The position numbers and the translations under genes are program-made. This document shows, piece by piece, positions 1 through 5,025 of a stretch of DNA of 5,028 nt. Position 1 is the first letter of the stretch, and the number at the start of each line of letters is the position of its first letter. Below the pieces are notes generated by a model. That model searched no databases. It was not told the origin of the DNA and saw nothing but the letters and a program-made list of their open reading frames with translations. The stretch spans positions 1-5,028 of the forward strand of contig JAEWQO010000108.1 in the NCBI GenBank assembly GCA_023460315.1. Direction: 5' to 3'. The stretch is from Actinomycetes bacterium. GTDB taxonomy: Bacteria > Actinomycetota > Coriobacteriia > Coriobacteriales > Eggerthellaceae.

Positions 1-30
1 CGGTTAGCCCCCTTAAGGGGCGGCCGGTAA
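1..30 (+). CDS. Possible C-terminal end of an upstream ORF (transposase tail?), partial
   Basis: Reading from base 1, the frame gives nine residues (RLAPLRGGR) and a TAA stop at 28-30. A short basic, Pro/Gly/Arg-rich tail is common at the C-terminus of IS200-type TnpA proteins, and its position just before the hairpin cluster suits a transposase gene ending there. Nine residues cannot identify a protein, so this is offered only as the most economical reading. The other two frames contain stops at 5-7 and 14-16 or run into 122-124 without a recognisable domain. Confidence 0.3.
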   Translation, partial: RLAPLRGGR

Positions 31-47
31 GAATGCGCTGGACCATC

Positions 48-89
48 GCGGCTTTGCCGCAGCTGGCATTCTCGACCCTTACAGGGTCG
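48..89 (+). repeat. Pair of compact inverted repeats in the IS-like end
   Basis: Two adjacent stem-loops are visible. The first is GCGGC (48-52), loop TTT, GCCGC (56-60). The second is CGACCCT (73-79), loop TAC, AGGGTCG (83-89). Both have perfect stems and 3-nt loops, the same design as the 100-118 hairpin. Together with the palindrome at 9-20 they make four inverted repeats in 110 bp. None is followed by a T-tract, so they are better explained as structure of a mobile element end than as intrinsic terminators. Confidence 0.7.
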
Positions 90-99
90 CCTATGCAAG

Positions 100-118
100 C
101 CACCGGCTCTGCCGGTGG
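100..118 (+). repeat. Perfect 8-bp hairpin at the IS/host gene junction
   Basis: CCACCGGC at 100-107 and GCCGGTGG at 111-118 are exact reverse complements around a TCT loop. This is the hairpin nearest the point where coding similarity to the molybdoenzyme starts (about 124), which is where the right-end recognition hairpin of an IS200/IS605 element would be expected. The GTG at 115-117 that opens the longest reading frame lies inside the 3' arm, so in RNA it would be base-paired. Confidence 0.8.
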
Positions 119-1953
119 TCATGACTCGTCTCGTCACCATCGGTGGTCCGAAGCATGCTAAGGCTACCGACACGGCACCGGGACAATTGGGCAAGACGAA
201 GCTGCTCGTGGTCTGGGGCTACAATAGCGAGAATTCCGCTATCAATCAAGGTAATCCATATGCGCGTCTTAACGCTATCGAGAAAGGCCTCAAAGTAATC
301 GATATCCGTCCCATGCAGGACGGGCTTGCTGCAAAGGCCGACGTGTGGGTGCCCGTGCGCCCCGGCACGGACGGTGCGCTGGCCATGGCTATCCTCAACG
401 TCATAATTGAGGAGGATCTGTACGACCACGACTTCGTTGAGAACTGGTGCAGTGGGTTTGCCCAGTTGGCCACGCATATGAAACAGTACACGCCCGAATG
501 GGCGTCGCCTGTCACGGGCATTCCCGTCGACCAGATCTATGAGGTCGCACGTATGATGGGCACGGTCAAGCCCATGGGTATCAACATCGGCAACGGTATC
601 GGAGATCAGCAGAATGATGGCCACTGGGCAGTGGCCTGCGCCTGCTTGATTGAGGCAATAACCGGCAACTTGGGCATCGCGGGCGGCGGCGGGGTCGCCA
701 TGGTGCCACCACCGTCGCTCATCAAGACCAAAGGCATTGATGAGCTGGCTGAAAAGCTTCCTAAGAGCCAAGAAGACGAAGAGAACGGCTTTATGGCCGG
801 TGTCTCCGATTTGGTAGGTCCCGAGACCCCACGCTGGTTCCAGACGATGAACACGCAAGAATCCGGTCCCACGACAGCCTATTTCAAGGGCATCATGAGC
901 ATTCTCACGGAGGATCCCTACCCGCTGCGCTGTATCTTTGGACAGTCATCCAACCCTCTTTCGGCAACGCGTCAGCCGGCAAAGGTAGAGGAAGCCTTGA
1001 AGAAGCTCGACTTCTACGTGGTCATGGATACGCAGTGGAACTCGTCGTGTGACTTCGCCGACTACGTGTTGCCCGCTTGCACGAACTATGAGACGAGCCA
1101 GCAGTTCGGTACGAAGAACAGTGTTGACGGCACATTCATCGCCATTAATCAGAAGATCGCAGAACCTATGGGAGAGTCACGCTCGGACTGGGAATATTAT
1201 CTTGATCTAGCCGTGCGCATGGGCTATGGAGAGGATTTCTGGAATGGCGACATGGAGGCATGCCTGCGTGAGCAGCTAGACGGGTCGGGCATTGAGCTAG
1301 AGGAGCTGCGCGCTGCGAATAGAGGCATCTTCATGGAGCGTGTTGACGGTGCCAAAGCAACAGAGCCGTCTTACCGAGATTACGAGACCATGTTTGCCAG
1401 CCTGCCGGGTGGCAAGGTCCAGTGCTACAACGAGTGGATCGGCAATAAGCCAAACTGCGATGATACTGGCGTGATTTCTCCGCTTCCCGTGTACAACGGT
1501 CCGGCGGAAAGCATTGCGGGCACACCTGATGTTGCCAAGGAATATCCGCTCGTCATTTCCGACGTGCATGCGTATCGCCTGTGTAACCACAGCTATTATG
1601 TTGACGTTCCCTACTTGCGCGAGTTGCAGCCGTATCCTTGGGTGAAGATCAATCCGGCTACGGCAAAGCAGTACGGCATCGAGGATGGCGACTGGGTGAA
1701 GATTGAATCGCCTCATGGTTGGGTGAAGATGGTCGCGCGTCATCTTGAGAGTATTGCGCCCGACGTGCTCATGTCGCGTCGTGGGTGGTGGCAGCCATGT
1801 GATGAGCTGGACTTGCCCGGTTATGGGCATTTGGACGGTGGCAGTGAGATCAATGTGCTTTACGATGCCGATCCGGCAAATTTTGATCCGTTCAATTCGG
1901 CCATGTCGAAGCAGACACTCGTGAAGATCAGCAAACTGGGGGAGGGTGACTAG
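115..1953 (+). CDS. Molybdopterin oxidoreductase catalytic subunit (DMSO reductase family), 5'-truncated, probable pseudogene
   Basis: The 612 residues match the middle and C-terminal parts of a bis-pyranopterin molybdoenzyme. WGYN (34-37) opens the typical nucleotide-binding fold, PVRPGTDGALA (80-90) is the family signature, CDFADYVLP (312-320) precedes the cofactor funnel, and residues about 478-606 form the C-terminal molydopterin-dinucleotide-binding domain, with RRGWWQ (555-560) and DGGSE (574-578). By comparison with E. coli FdhF, where the GYNPADS segment lies near residue 175, roughly 140-180 N-terminal residues are missing. They would carry any Tat leader, the [4Fe-4S] cysteines and probably the molybdenum ligand. 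The only in-frame starts are GTG 115 and ATG 121, both at a hairpin and without a Shine-Dalgarno sequence; the frame is open back to a TAA at 28. The 3' end is intact and two bases separate it from the ferredoxin gene. Substrate is unknown. The product is very unlikely to be active. Confidence 0.9.
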   Translation: MVMTRLVTIGGPKHAKATDTAPGQLGKTKLLVVWGYNSENSAINQGNPYARLNAIEKGLKVIDIRPMQDGLAAKADVWVPVRPGTDGALAMAILNVIIEEDLYDHDFVENWCSGFAQLATHMKQYTPEWASPVTGIPVDQIYEVARMMGTVKPMGINIGNGIGDQQNDGHWAVACACLIEAITGNLGIAGGGGVAMVPPPSLIKTKGIDELAEKLPKSQEDEENGFMAGVSDLVGPETPRWFQTMNTQESGPTTAYFKGIMSILTEDPYPLRCIFGQSSNPLSATRQPAKVEEALKKLDFYVVMDTQWNSSCDFADYVLPACTNYETSQQFGTKNSVDGTFIAINQKIAEPMGESRSDWEYYLDLAVRMGYGEDFWNGDMEACLREQLDGSGIELEELRAANRGIFMERVDGAKATEPSYRDYETMFASLPGGKVQCYNEWIGNKPNCDDTGVISPLPVYNGPAESIAGTPDVAKEYPLVISDVHAYRLCNHSYYVDVPYLRELQPYPWVKINPATAKQYGIEDGDWVKIESPHGWVKMVARHLESIAPDVLMSRRGWWQPCDELDLPGYGHLDGGSEINVLYDADPANFDPFNSAMSKQTLVKISKLGEGD

Positions 1954-1955
1954 CT

Positions 1956-2483
1956 ATGGCGAAACAATACGGCTTCTATATGGACACCGCCCGCTGCATC
2001 AAGTGTTGGGCATGTGAGGTGGCCTGCAAGCAATGGAACGGCATCGAGGCGGGGACGGTCGCGCGCCGCAAGGTCCATGAGATCGAAAGCGGCACGTTTC
2101 CAAAGGTCGTTCGCACGTTTGTATCGATGTCGTGTATGCATTGCGAAGATCCGGCCTGCGCGGCCGTGTGTCCCGCAGGCGCTATCTCGAAGCGTGGTGA
2201 GGACGGCATCGTGGTGGTGGACAAAGAGAAATGCATCGGATGCCATTACTGCTTCTTCGCCTGTCCGTTCGGCGTTCCTCAGTACACTGATGCCGGCATG
2301 GACAAATGTGACTGCTGCATCGGCAACGGCGTGACGCCGGGCGACACTCCTCATTGTGTGGCAACGTGCCCAACTCAAGCGTTGCAGTTTGGAACGATGG
2401 AGGAGCTTGCCGAGAAGGTTTCCGGCAAGACGGCAAAGAAGATGAACGCTGCCGCGTCGAACCCTTCGGTCTTCATGTCATGA
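1956..2483 (+). CDS. Four-cluster [4Fe-4S] ferredoxin electron-transfer subunit (DmsB/PsrB/NrfC-like)
   Basis: This 175-residue iron-sulfur protein passes electrons between the membrane anchor and the molybdenum subunit. Sixteen cysteines form four cluster motifs: C14-C17-C20-C24, C60-C63-C68-C72, C93-C96-C99-C103, and C118-C121 with C134-C138. The two central motifs end in CP, as in bacterial 2x[4Fe-4S] ferredoxins. An extra Cys120 sits beside the fourth set. There is no signal peptide, as expected for a subunit exported together with, or retained beside, its catalytic partner. The start ATG follows the catalytic stop codon by two bases, with GGAGG at 1941-1945 inside the end of the upstream gene, so the two are translationally coupled. 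All cysteines are present and the frame is unbroken, so this gene looks functional even though its partner is truncated. A closely related paralogue role such as NrfC cannot be excluded, but the gene order favours the molybdoenzyme subunit. Confidence 0.95.
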   Translation: MAKQYGFYMDTARCIKCWACEVACKQWNGIEAGTVARRKVHEIESGTFPKVVRTFVSMSCMHCEDPACAAVCPAGAISKRGEDGIVVVDKEKCIGCHYCFFACPFGVPQYTDAGMDKCDCCIGNGVTPGDTPHCVATCPTQALQFGTMEELAEKVSGKTAKKMNAAASNPSVFMS

Positions 2484-2494
2484 CAACTCGATGC

Positions 2495-2527
2495 TGGAAA
2501 CGTGCCATTATTGACGGCTCGTTTCCA
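2495..2527 (+). other. Intercistronic stem-loop between ferredoxin and anchor genes
   Basis: TGGAAACG (2495-2502) pairs exactly with CGTTTCCA (2520-2527). Inside, GCC (2504-2506) pairs with GGC (2516-2518) across a single T-T mismatch, leaving a 9-nt loop. The stem lies wholly in the 70-bp gap between the two genes and ends 11 bases before the Shine-Dalgarno sequence of the anchor gene. No T-tract follows, so it is probably not a strong terminator. An mRNA processing or stabilising element, or one tuning anchor expression relative to the soluble subunits, is the more likely role. This is inferred from the sequence only. Confidence 0.6.
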
Positions 2528-2538
2528 AAGAGAGACGG

Positions 2539-2546
2539 AAAGGAGG
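2539..2546 (+). promoter_or_regulatory. Strong Shine-Dalgarno sequence of the anchor gene
   Basis: AAAGGAGG lies seven bases before ATG 2554. It is the best ribosome binding site of the operon and fixes the start of the NrfD-like protein, allowing translation independent of the upstream cistrons. Confidence 0.85.
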
Positions 2547-2553
2547 TTTACCC

Positions 2554-3537
2554 ATGGTTGAGTTGCAAACGACCTGGAGTTGGCTGCCGGCGATCTACCT
2601 CTTTCTCGGAGGCTTGGGTGCCGGGGCATTTCTGACGGTGTCTGTCATGCGTCTGGCGAGACCTGGCCGGTTCAAGAAGACTGTGACAGGTGGCGTATGG
2701 ACGGCAGTAGCCGCCTTAGCCATTGGCCTCTTGGCGTTGGTGTCGGAGGTGGAAAAACCCTTTCAGGCGATGATCTTGTATAAAAGCTTCATCAACGGAA
2801 CGTCATGGATGGCAATAGGTGCGTGGCTTTTGCTGGTGACGTTTGGCGTGTTCGTGCTGAGTGCGCTATTCACCACAGACAAGATAGCTGATTGGCTGGG
2901 CAAAGTGTGGAAGCCACTCGGGCGGGCGCGCGGGAGCATCAACAGGGTGCTGGCCGTCGTCGGCATTCCGTGCTCGCTTGCGGTGGCTGTGTATACCGGT
3001 GTGCTGCTGGGTGCGGCACCGGCCATCCCTCTATGGGGAACTTGGTTGCTGCCGGCGCTATTCACGGTGTCGGCGTTGGATACGGGCGTGGCAGCAGTGT
3101 CCATTTTTGCGGTCGTGCTCGACCGGGACTACGGCATCGAACGTATGCGCACGGTACTCGAAACGGCCGTATTGTGCCTCGTGTTTTTGGAAGCCGCTGT
3201 GCTGGCGGTGTTCGTGTTGTCCATGCAAGGTGCGGGCAGTGGAGAGGCACTTGCGGTCGGACTTCTGACCGATGGCGTGTTGAGTGTGCAGTTCTGGGTG
3301 CTTGTGGTTCTGGTGGGGCTGGCCGTTCCATTTGTCACAGCGTTGGTGCAAGTGGTTGCGGCGCGACAGAAGGGCGGTTCGCATTTGGGCATGGCTATCC
3401 CCGTGGGTGGTGCGACATGCGCTCTTGTCGGAGGCTTCACGCTGCGTTTTCTGGTATTGTCTGCCGGCGTGCATGCGGCGTTGGTAAGTCCGCTAGCATT
3501 GCAGGCCGCACAGGGCGTACTGTTTTTCATTTCATAA
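2554..3537 (+). CDS. NrfD/PsrC-type polytopic membrane anchor and quinol-interacting subunit
   Basis: The 327-residue protein is almost entirely hydrophobic. Segments at about 10-32, 46-64, 84-106, 131-153, 160-188, 202-223, 242-268 and 278-303 look membrane-spanning, with a further hydrophobic C-terminal stretch at 305-325; eight helices is usual for the NrfD family. Family-typical features include GGLGAGAFLT near the N-terminus, YTGVLLGA (147-154), and LLPALFTVSALDTG (165-178). Members of this family anchor the molybdenum and ferredoxin subunits to the membrane and exchange electrons with menaquinone, without haem. Positively charged loops (RPGRFKK near 36-42, KVWKPLGRARG near 117-127) suggest sidedness. 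It sits third in the operon behind an intercistronic hairpin and has its own strong ribosome binding site. The frame is intact. The name NrfD is a family label; a nitrite reductase role is not implied. Confidence 0.93.
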   Translation: MVELQTTWSWLPAIYLFLGGLGAGAFLTVSVMRLARPGRFKKTVTGGVWTAVAALAIGLLALVSEVEKPFQAMILYKSFINGTSWMAIGAWLLLVTFGVFVLSALFTTDKIADWLGKVWKPLGRARGSINRVLAVVGIPCSLAVAVYTGVLLGAAPAIPLWGTWLLPALFTVSALDTGVAAVSIFAVVLDRDYGIERMRTVLETAVLCLVFLEAAVLAVFVLSMQGAGSGEALAVGLLTDGVLSVQFWVLVVLVGLAVPFVTALVQVVAARQKGGSHLGMAIPVGGATCALVGGFTLRFLVLSAGVHAALVSPLALQAAQGVLFFIS

Positions 3538-3580
3538 AGGAGCGGATCCTGTTTGGGATTCGTGCAGTCAGGGGGACGAT

Positions 3581-4198
3581 ATGGAAGCGTGTGACAATCA
3601 TGCGACGGTCGAGTCCCGGAAGCTCACATACGTGCTGGTGTCTTCGCTGTTCCTAGAGGAAGTGAGCGAGGATTTCTTGGAGAGGTTGGCAGCTGGTCCA
3701 CCTGCCGCAGGCGAGCTTGGGCGGTTTGTTGCCACGCTCTCATATGCCGATCTTGCGACGGTGCGTACCGATGCGGCTTCCGAGTTCGCGGCGCTGCTAT
3801 TGAACATGTCGGCCGACCCCGTGTTTCCGTACGAGTCGGTATACACGAGTGGCGAGCGTCTCATGATGCAACAGGCGCGCAACGAGGTGTTGGCGGCATA
3901 TCGGCGACAGGGTTTCGAGCGGGCAGATTCCGTGAATGTGCCGGAGGATCATGCAGGCATCGAACTTGAGTTCATGGCTCGGTTGTGCCAGAAGGAACTT
4001 GATGCTTTGGATGCCGGTGACACAGAGGCGGTTGAGACCGTGCGTGCGGCGCAGAAGTCGTTTCTGACGGACCATCTGCTGAGGTGGATGTTTCAGCTCT
4101 GTGATGACTTGGAACGACGTGCGAAGAGCAGTCTCTACCGGGGCTTGGCGGAAACAACTCGGCAGTTCTTGGAGTTCGAGCGCGAGGAGCTCGCCTGA
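3581..4198 (+). CDS. TorD/DmsD-family molybdoenzyme maturation chaperone
   Basis: The 205-residue, all-helical protein matches the TorD/NarJ chaperones that bind the leader and apo form of a DMSO-reductase-family enzyme, assist cofactor insertion and delay export until folding is complete. Visible family features are the segment DPVFPYESVYTSGERLMM (79-96), the conserved PEDHAGIELEFM (121-132) with its Asp-His pair and downstream acidic residues, and FLTDHLLRW (161-169). Length is normal for the family. Start ATG 3581 has AGGGGG at 3570-3575 and no alternative in-frame start after the anchor gene, which ends 43 bp upstream. The gene is the last of the operon and is undamaged. Because its predicted client lacks the N-terminal region that such chaperones normally recognise, it may now be without a substrate, unless it serves a paralogous enzyme elsewhere. 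Confidence 0.92.
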   Translation: MEACDNHATVESRKLTYVLVSSLFLEEVSEDFLERLAAGPPAAGELGRFVATLSYADLATVRTDAASEFAALLLNMSADPVFPYESVYTSGERLMMQQARNEVLAAYRRQGFERADSVNVPEDHAGIELEFMARLCQKELDALDAGDTEAVETVRAAQKSFLTDHLLRWMFQLCDDLERRAKSSLYRGLAETTRQFLEFEREELA

Positions 4199-4213
4199 AA
4201 GAGAATCTCCTCG
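4183..4213 (+). terminator. Weak candidate terminator hairpin overlapping the torD-like stop codon
   Basis: CGAGGAG (4183-4189) and CTCCTCG (4207-4213) are perfect complements around a 17-nt loop that contains the TGA stop (4196-4198). It stands at the expected end of the operon, but the loop is long and no T-run follows, so termination would be inefficient or Rho-dependent. A 7-bp match at this spacing could be chance. Confidence 0.25.
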
Positions 4214-4365
4214 TTGCGGATAATGGGGTGGTGATCTCGGGGTGAAACGTTCTGCTTCCTCGGATTCATGTGGCCAGCTGTTCCTTCTTGGTTGACTGCG
4301 TGGCGTTTTGAAGCGTGATATTATAAACCAAACATCTATCGACGAAACGGGAGTGATGCTTCCAA
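4199..4365 (+). other. Intergenic region between the molybdoenzyme operon and the regulator gene
   Basis: These 167 bases hold no ORF with a credible ribosome binding site and no RNA gene that I can recognise. The first part contains the 3' arm of the weak hairpin. The second part is AT-richer and contains the promoter candidate at 4292-4321. It separates two transcription units that point in the same direction. Confidence 0.6.
4292..4321 (+). promoter_or_regulatory. Sigma-70-type promoter candidate for the GntR-family gene
   Basis: TTGACT (4292-4297) is a close -35 match, and TGATAT (4316-4321) a fair -10 match, with an 18-bp spacer. An alternative -10, TATAAA at 4322-4327, is a better hexamer but too far away. 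Transcription would begin near 4328, leaving a leader of roughly 38 nt before GTG 4366. Regulators of this type commonly repress their own promoter, so an operator near here is expected, but I see no clear palindrome overlapping the -10 region. Confidence 0.5.
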
Positions 4366-4764
4366 GTGAGTGCAGCCAGTCAGCCCCTGCAAATTACCAT
4401 AGACAGCCACAGTGGCATTCCTCTGTGGCTTCAGCTGCGCAATCGATTGGTCTATCTCATTGCATCGGGAAAATTTAAGCCGGGAGACAGGTTGCCGACC
4501 GTGCGCGAACTAGCTGTCGACCTGGGCATCAATTACAACACGGTCAGCAAGGTCTACCAAGATATCGAGCGTGATGGCTATATCACCTCGAAACGCGGGC
4601 GGGGGACCTTCGTGGCCGAACAGTGCTCTATCGAAGCAGAGGAGGCAAAAACTGAAGTTGACTTCCTTGCGGACGAGTTCATCCGCCAGTGTCGGGAATT
4701 GGGGGTTCCTCGGCAGGATATAGGCGATTTGGTTGAGAAGCGCCTGGCGGCAGCTGTCGACTAG
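4366..4764 (+). CDS. GntR-family transcriptional regulator, YtrA subfamily
   Basis: The 132-residue protein has an N-terminal winged helix-turn-helix: IPLWLQLRNRL (18-28), the GKFKPGDRLPTVRELA segment (35-50), the recognition helix region INYNTVSKVYQDIE (55-68), and the wing RGRGTFV (77-83). Only about 45 residues follow, too few for the FadR or HutC ligand domains, which places it in the short YtrA subfamily. YtrA proteins are dimeric repressors, usually first in an operon with ABC transporter or membrane-protein genes they control. The GTG start is the only one possible: an in-frame TGA lies at 4354-4356. Its Shine-Dalgarno GGGAG (4349-4353) is 12 bases away, longer than ideal, so translation may be weak, which suits a repressor. 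It has its own promoter candidate and is probably not part of the molybdoenzyme operon. A link to that operon cannot be excluded. Confidence 0.9.
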   Translation: MSAASQPLQITIDSHSGIPLWLQLRNRLVYLIASGKFKPGDRLPTVRELAVDLGINYNTVSKVYQDIERDGYITSKRGRGTFVAEQCSIEAEEAKTEVDFLADEFIRQCRELGVPRQDIGDLVEKRLAAAVD

Positions 4765-4788
4765 GCGATGACATTCGAAGGGGCGACA

Positions 4789-4935
4789 ATGGGATTGTTC
4801 AAACGGTCGGTCGACGGCGGCGCATCGGTCGACTCGGCAAGGAAAGTTGCCGATACCGAGCTTGAGGCCAATGATGCTTCGCGTGGGGGCGTGTATCTGT
4901 TCTTTCTAGAAGATATGACCGATGAGAATCGGTGA
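4789..4935 (+). CDS. Small hypothetical protein, 48 residues
   Basis: An open frame starts at ATG 4789 with AAGGGG at 4778-4783, five bases upstream, and ends at TGA 4933-4935. The product begins MGLFKRSVDG and ends LEDMTDENR. It is hydrophilic apart from GGVYLFFLED (33-42), has a basic N-terminus and an acidic C-terminus, and lacks a convincing membrane helix. An in-frame ATG at 4768 would add seven residues but has no ribosome binding site. The gene starts 24 bp after the regulator's stop and is probably cotranscribed with it. I do not recognise a family. The duplicated TCGGTCGAC (4807-4815 and 4825-4833) encodes a repeated SVD separated by GGA. Position and ribosome binding site support a real gene; function is unknown, with a small partner of the regulator or of the downstream membrane system as a guess only. 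Confidence 0.6.
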   Translation: MGLFKRSVDGGASVDSARKVADTELEANDASRGGVYLFFLEDMTDENR

Positions 4936-5025
4936 AGCCCCCTTTATGCAGCTCGTGGGTTAGGCAATAATCGTTTCTATCAAGGAAAACGGTGGTTGCT
5001 TACCACATGCAATGAAGGAGGCTTC
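4936..5025 (+). promoter_or_regulatory. Leader region before the next gene, with a small stem-loop
   Basis: These 90 bases lie between the small ORF and an ATG at the window edge. GTGGT (4992-4996) and ACCAC (5002-5006) form a 5-bp stem with a 5-nt loop just upstream of the ribosome binding site. I see no convincing -35/-10 pair, so the next gene is probably read from the regulator's promoter, although an internal promoter in the AT-rich 4966-4990 stretch is possible. Confidence 0.35.

Larger units (their letters stand above)
1..126 (+). mobile_element. Probable right end of an IS200/IS605-like insertion sequence
   Basis: This stretch is unrelated to the molybdoenzyme that begins abruptly after it. 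It is packed with short-loop inverted repeats: the palindrome CCCCTTAAGGGG at 9-20, a 5-bp stem at 48-60, a 7-bp stem with a 3-nt loop at 73-89, and an 8-bp stem with a 3-nt loop at 100-118. Elements of the IS200/IS605 family lack terminal inverted repeats and instead carry subterminal hairpins close to each end, and a GC-rich CCACCGGC/GCCGGTGG hairpin just inside the right end fits that pattern. Codons 1-30 (RLAPLRGGR then TAA) could be the last residues of the TnpA transposase. The family name rests on hairpin style and recollection of similar ends, because the transposase itself lies outside the window. The exact boundary is uncertain by several bases around 119-127. An alternative is an unrelated palindromic repeat or a rearrangement breakpoint. 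Confidence 0.6.

Noticed and set aside
2..124. Frame-2 reading through the IS-like end as the missing N-terminus of the molybdoenzyme joined by a frameshift
   Set aside because: The translation from 17 to the stop at 122-124 contains no Fe-S cysteine motif or other molybdoenzyme signature, and the DNA is dominated by inverted repeats. A simple frameshift does not explain the junction.
91..858. Reverse-strand open frame of 255 codons overlapping the molybdoenzyme gene
   Set aside because: It lies opposite a strongly supported coding frame, shows no domain or motif, and has no ribosome binding site. Long antisense frames are common in GC-rich genes.
1297..1830. Reverse-strand open frame of 177 codons
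   Set aside because: It is antisense to the conserved C-terminal cofactor domain, with His/Arg-rich composition typical of a shadow frame.
2892..3656. Forward frame of 254 codons overlapping the NrfD-like gene
   Set aside because: It is out of frame with an unmistakable membrane protein, is rich in Gly, Arg, Cys and Trp without a motif, and would run across the start of the TorD-like gene.
4201..4209. GAGAATCTC palindrome as a terminator stem
   Set aside because: The loop would be a single base, which cannot form as RNA, and no T-tract follows.
4310..4362. GAAGC at 4310-4314 and GCTTC at 4358-4362 as a regulatory inverted repeat
   Set aside because: The match is only five bases with a 43-base separation, and the first arm lies upstream of the probable transcription start, so both arms would not be in the same RNA.
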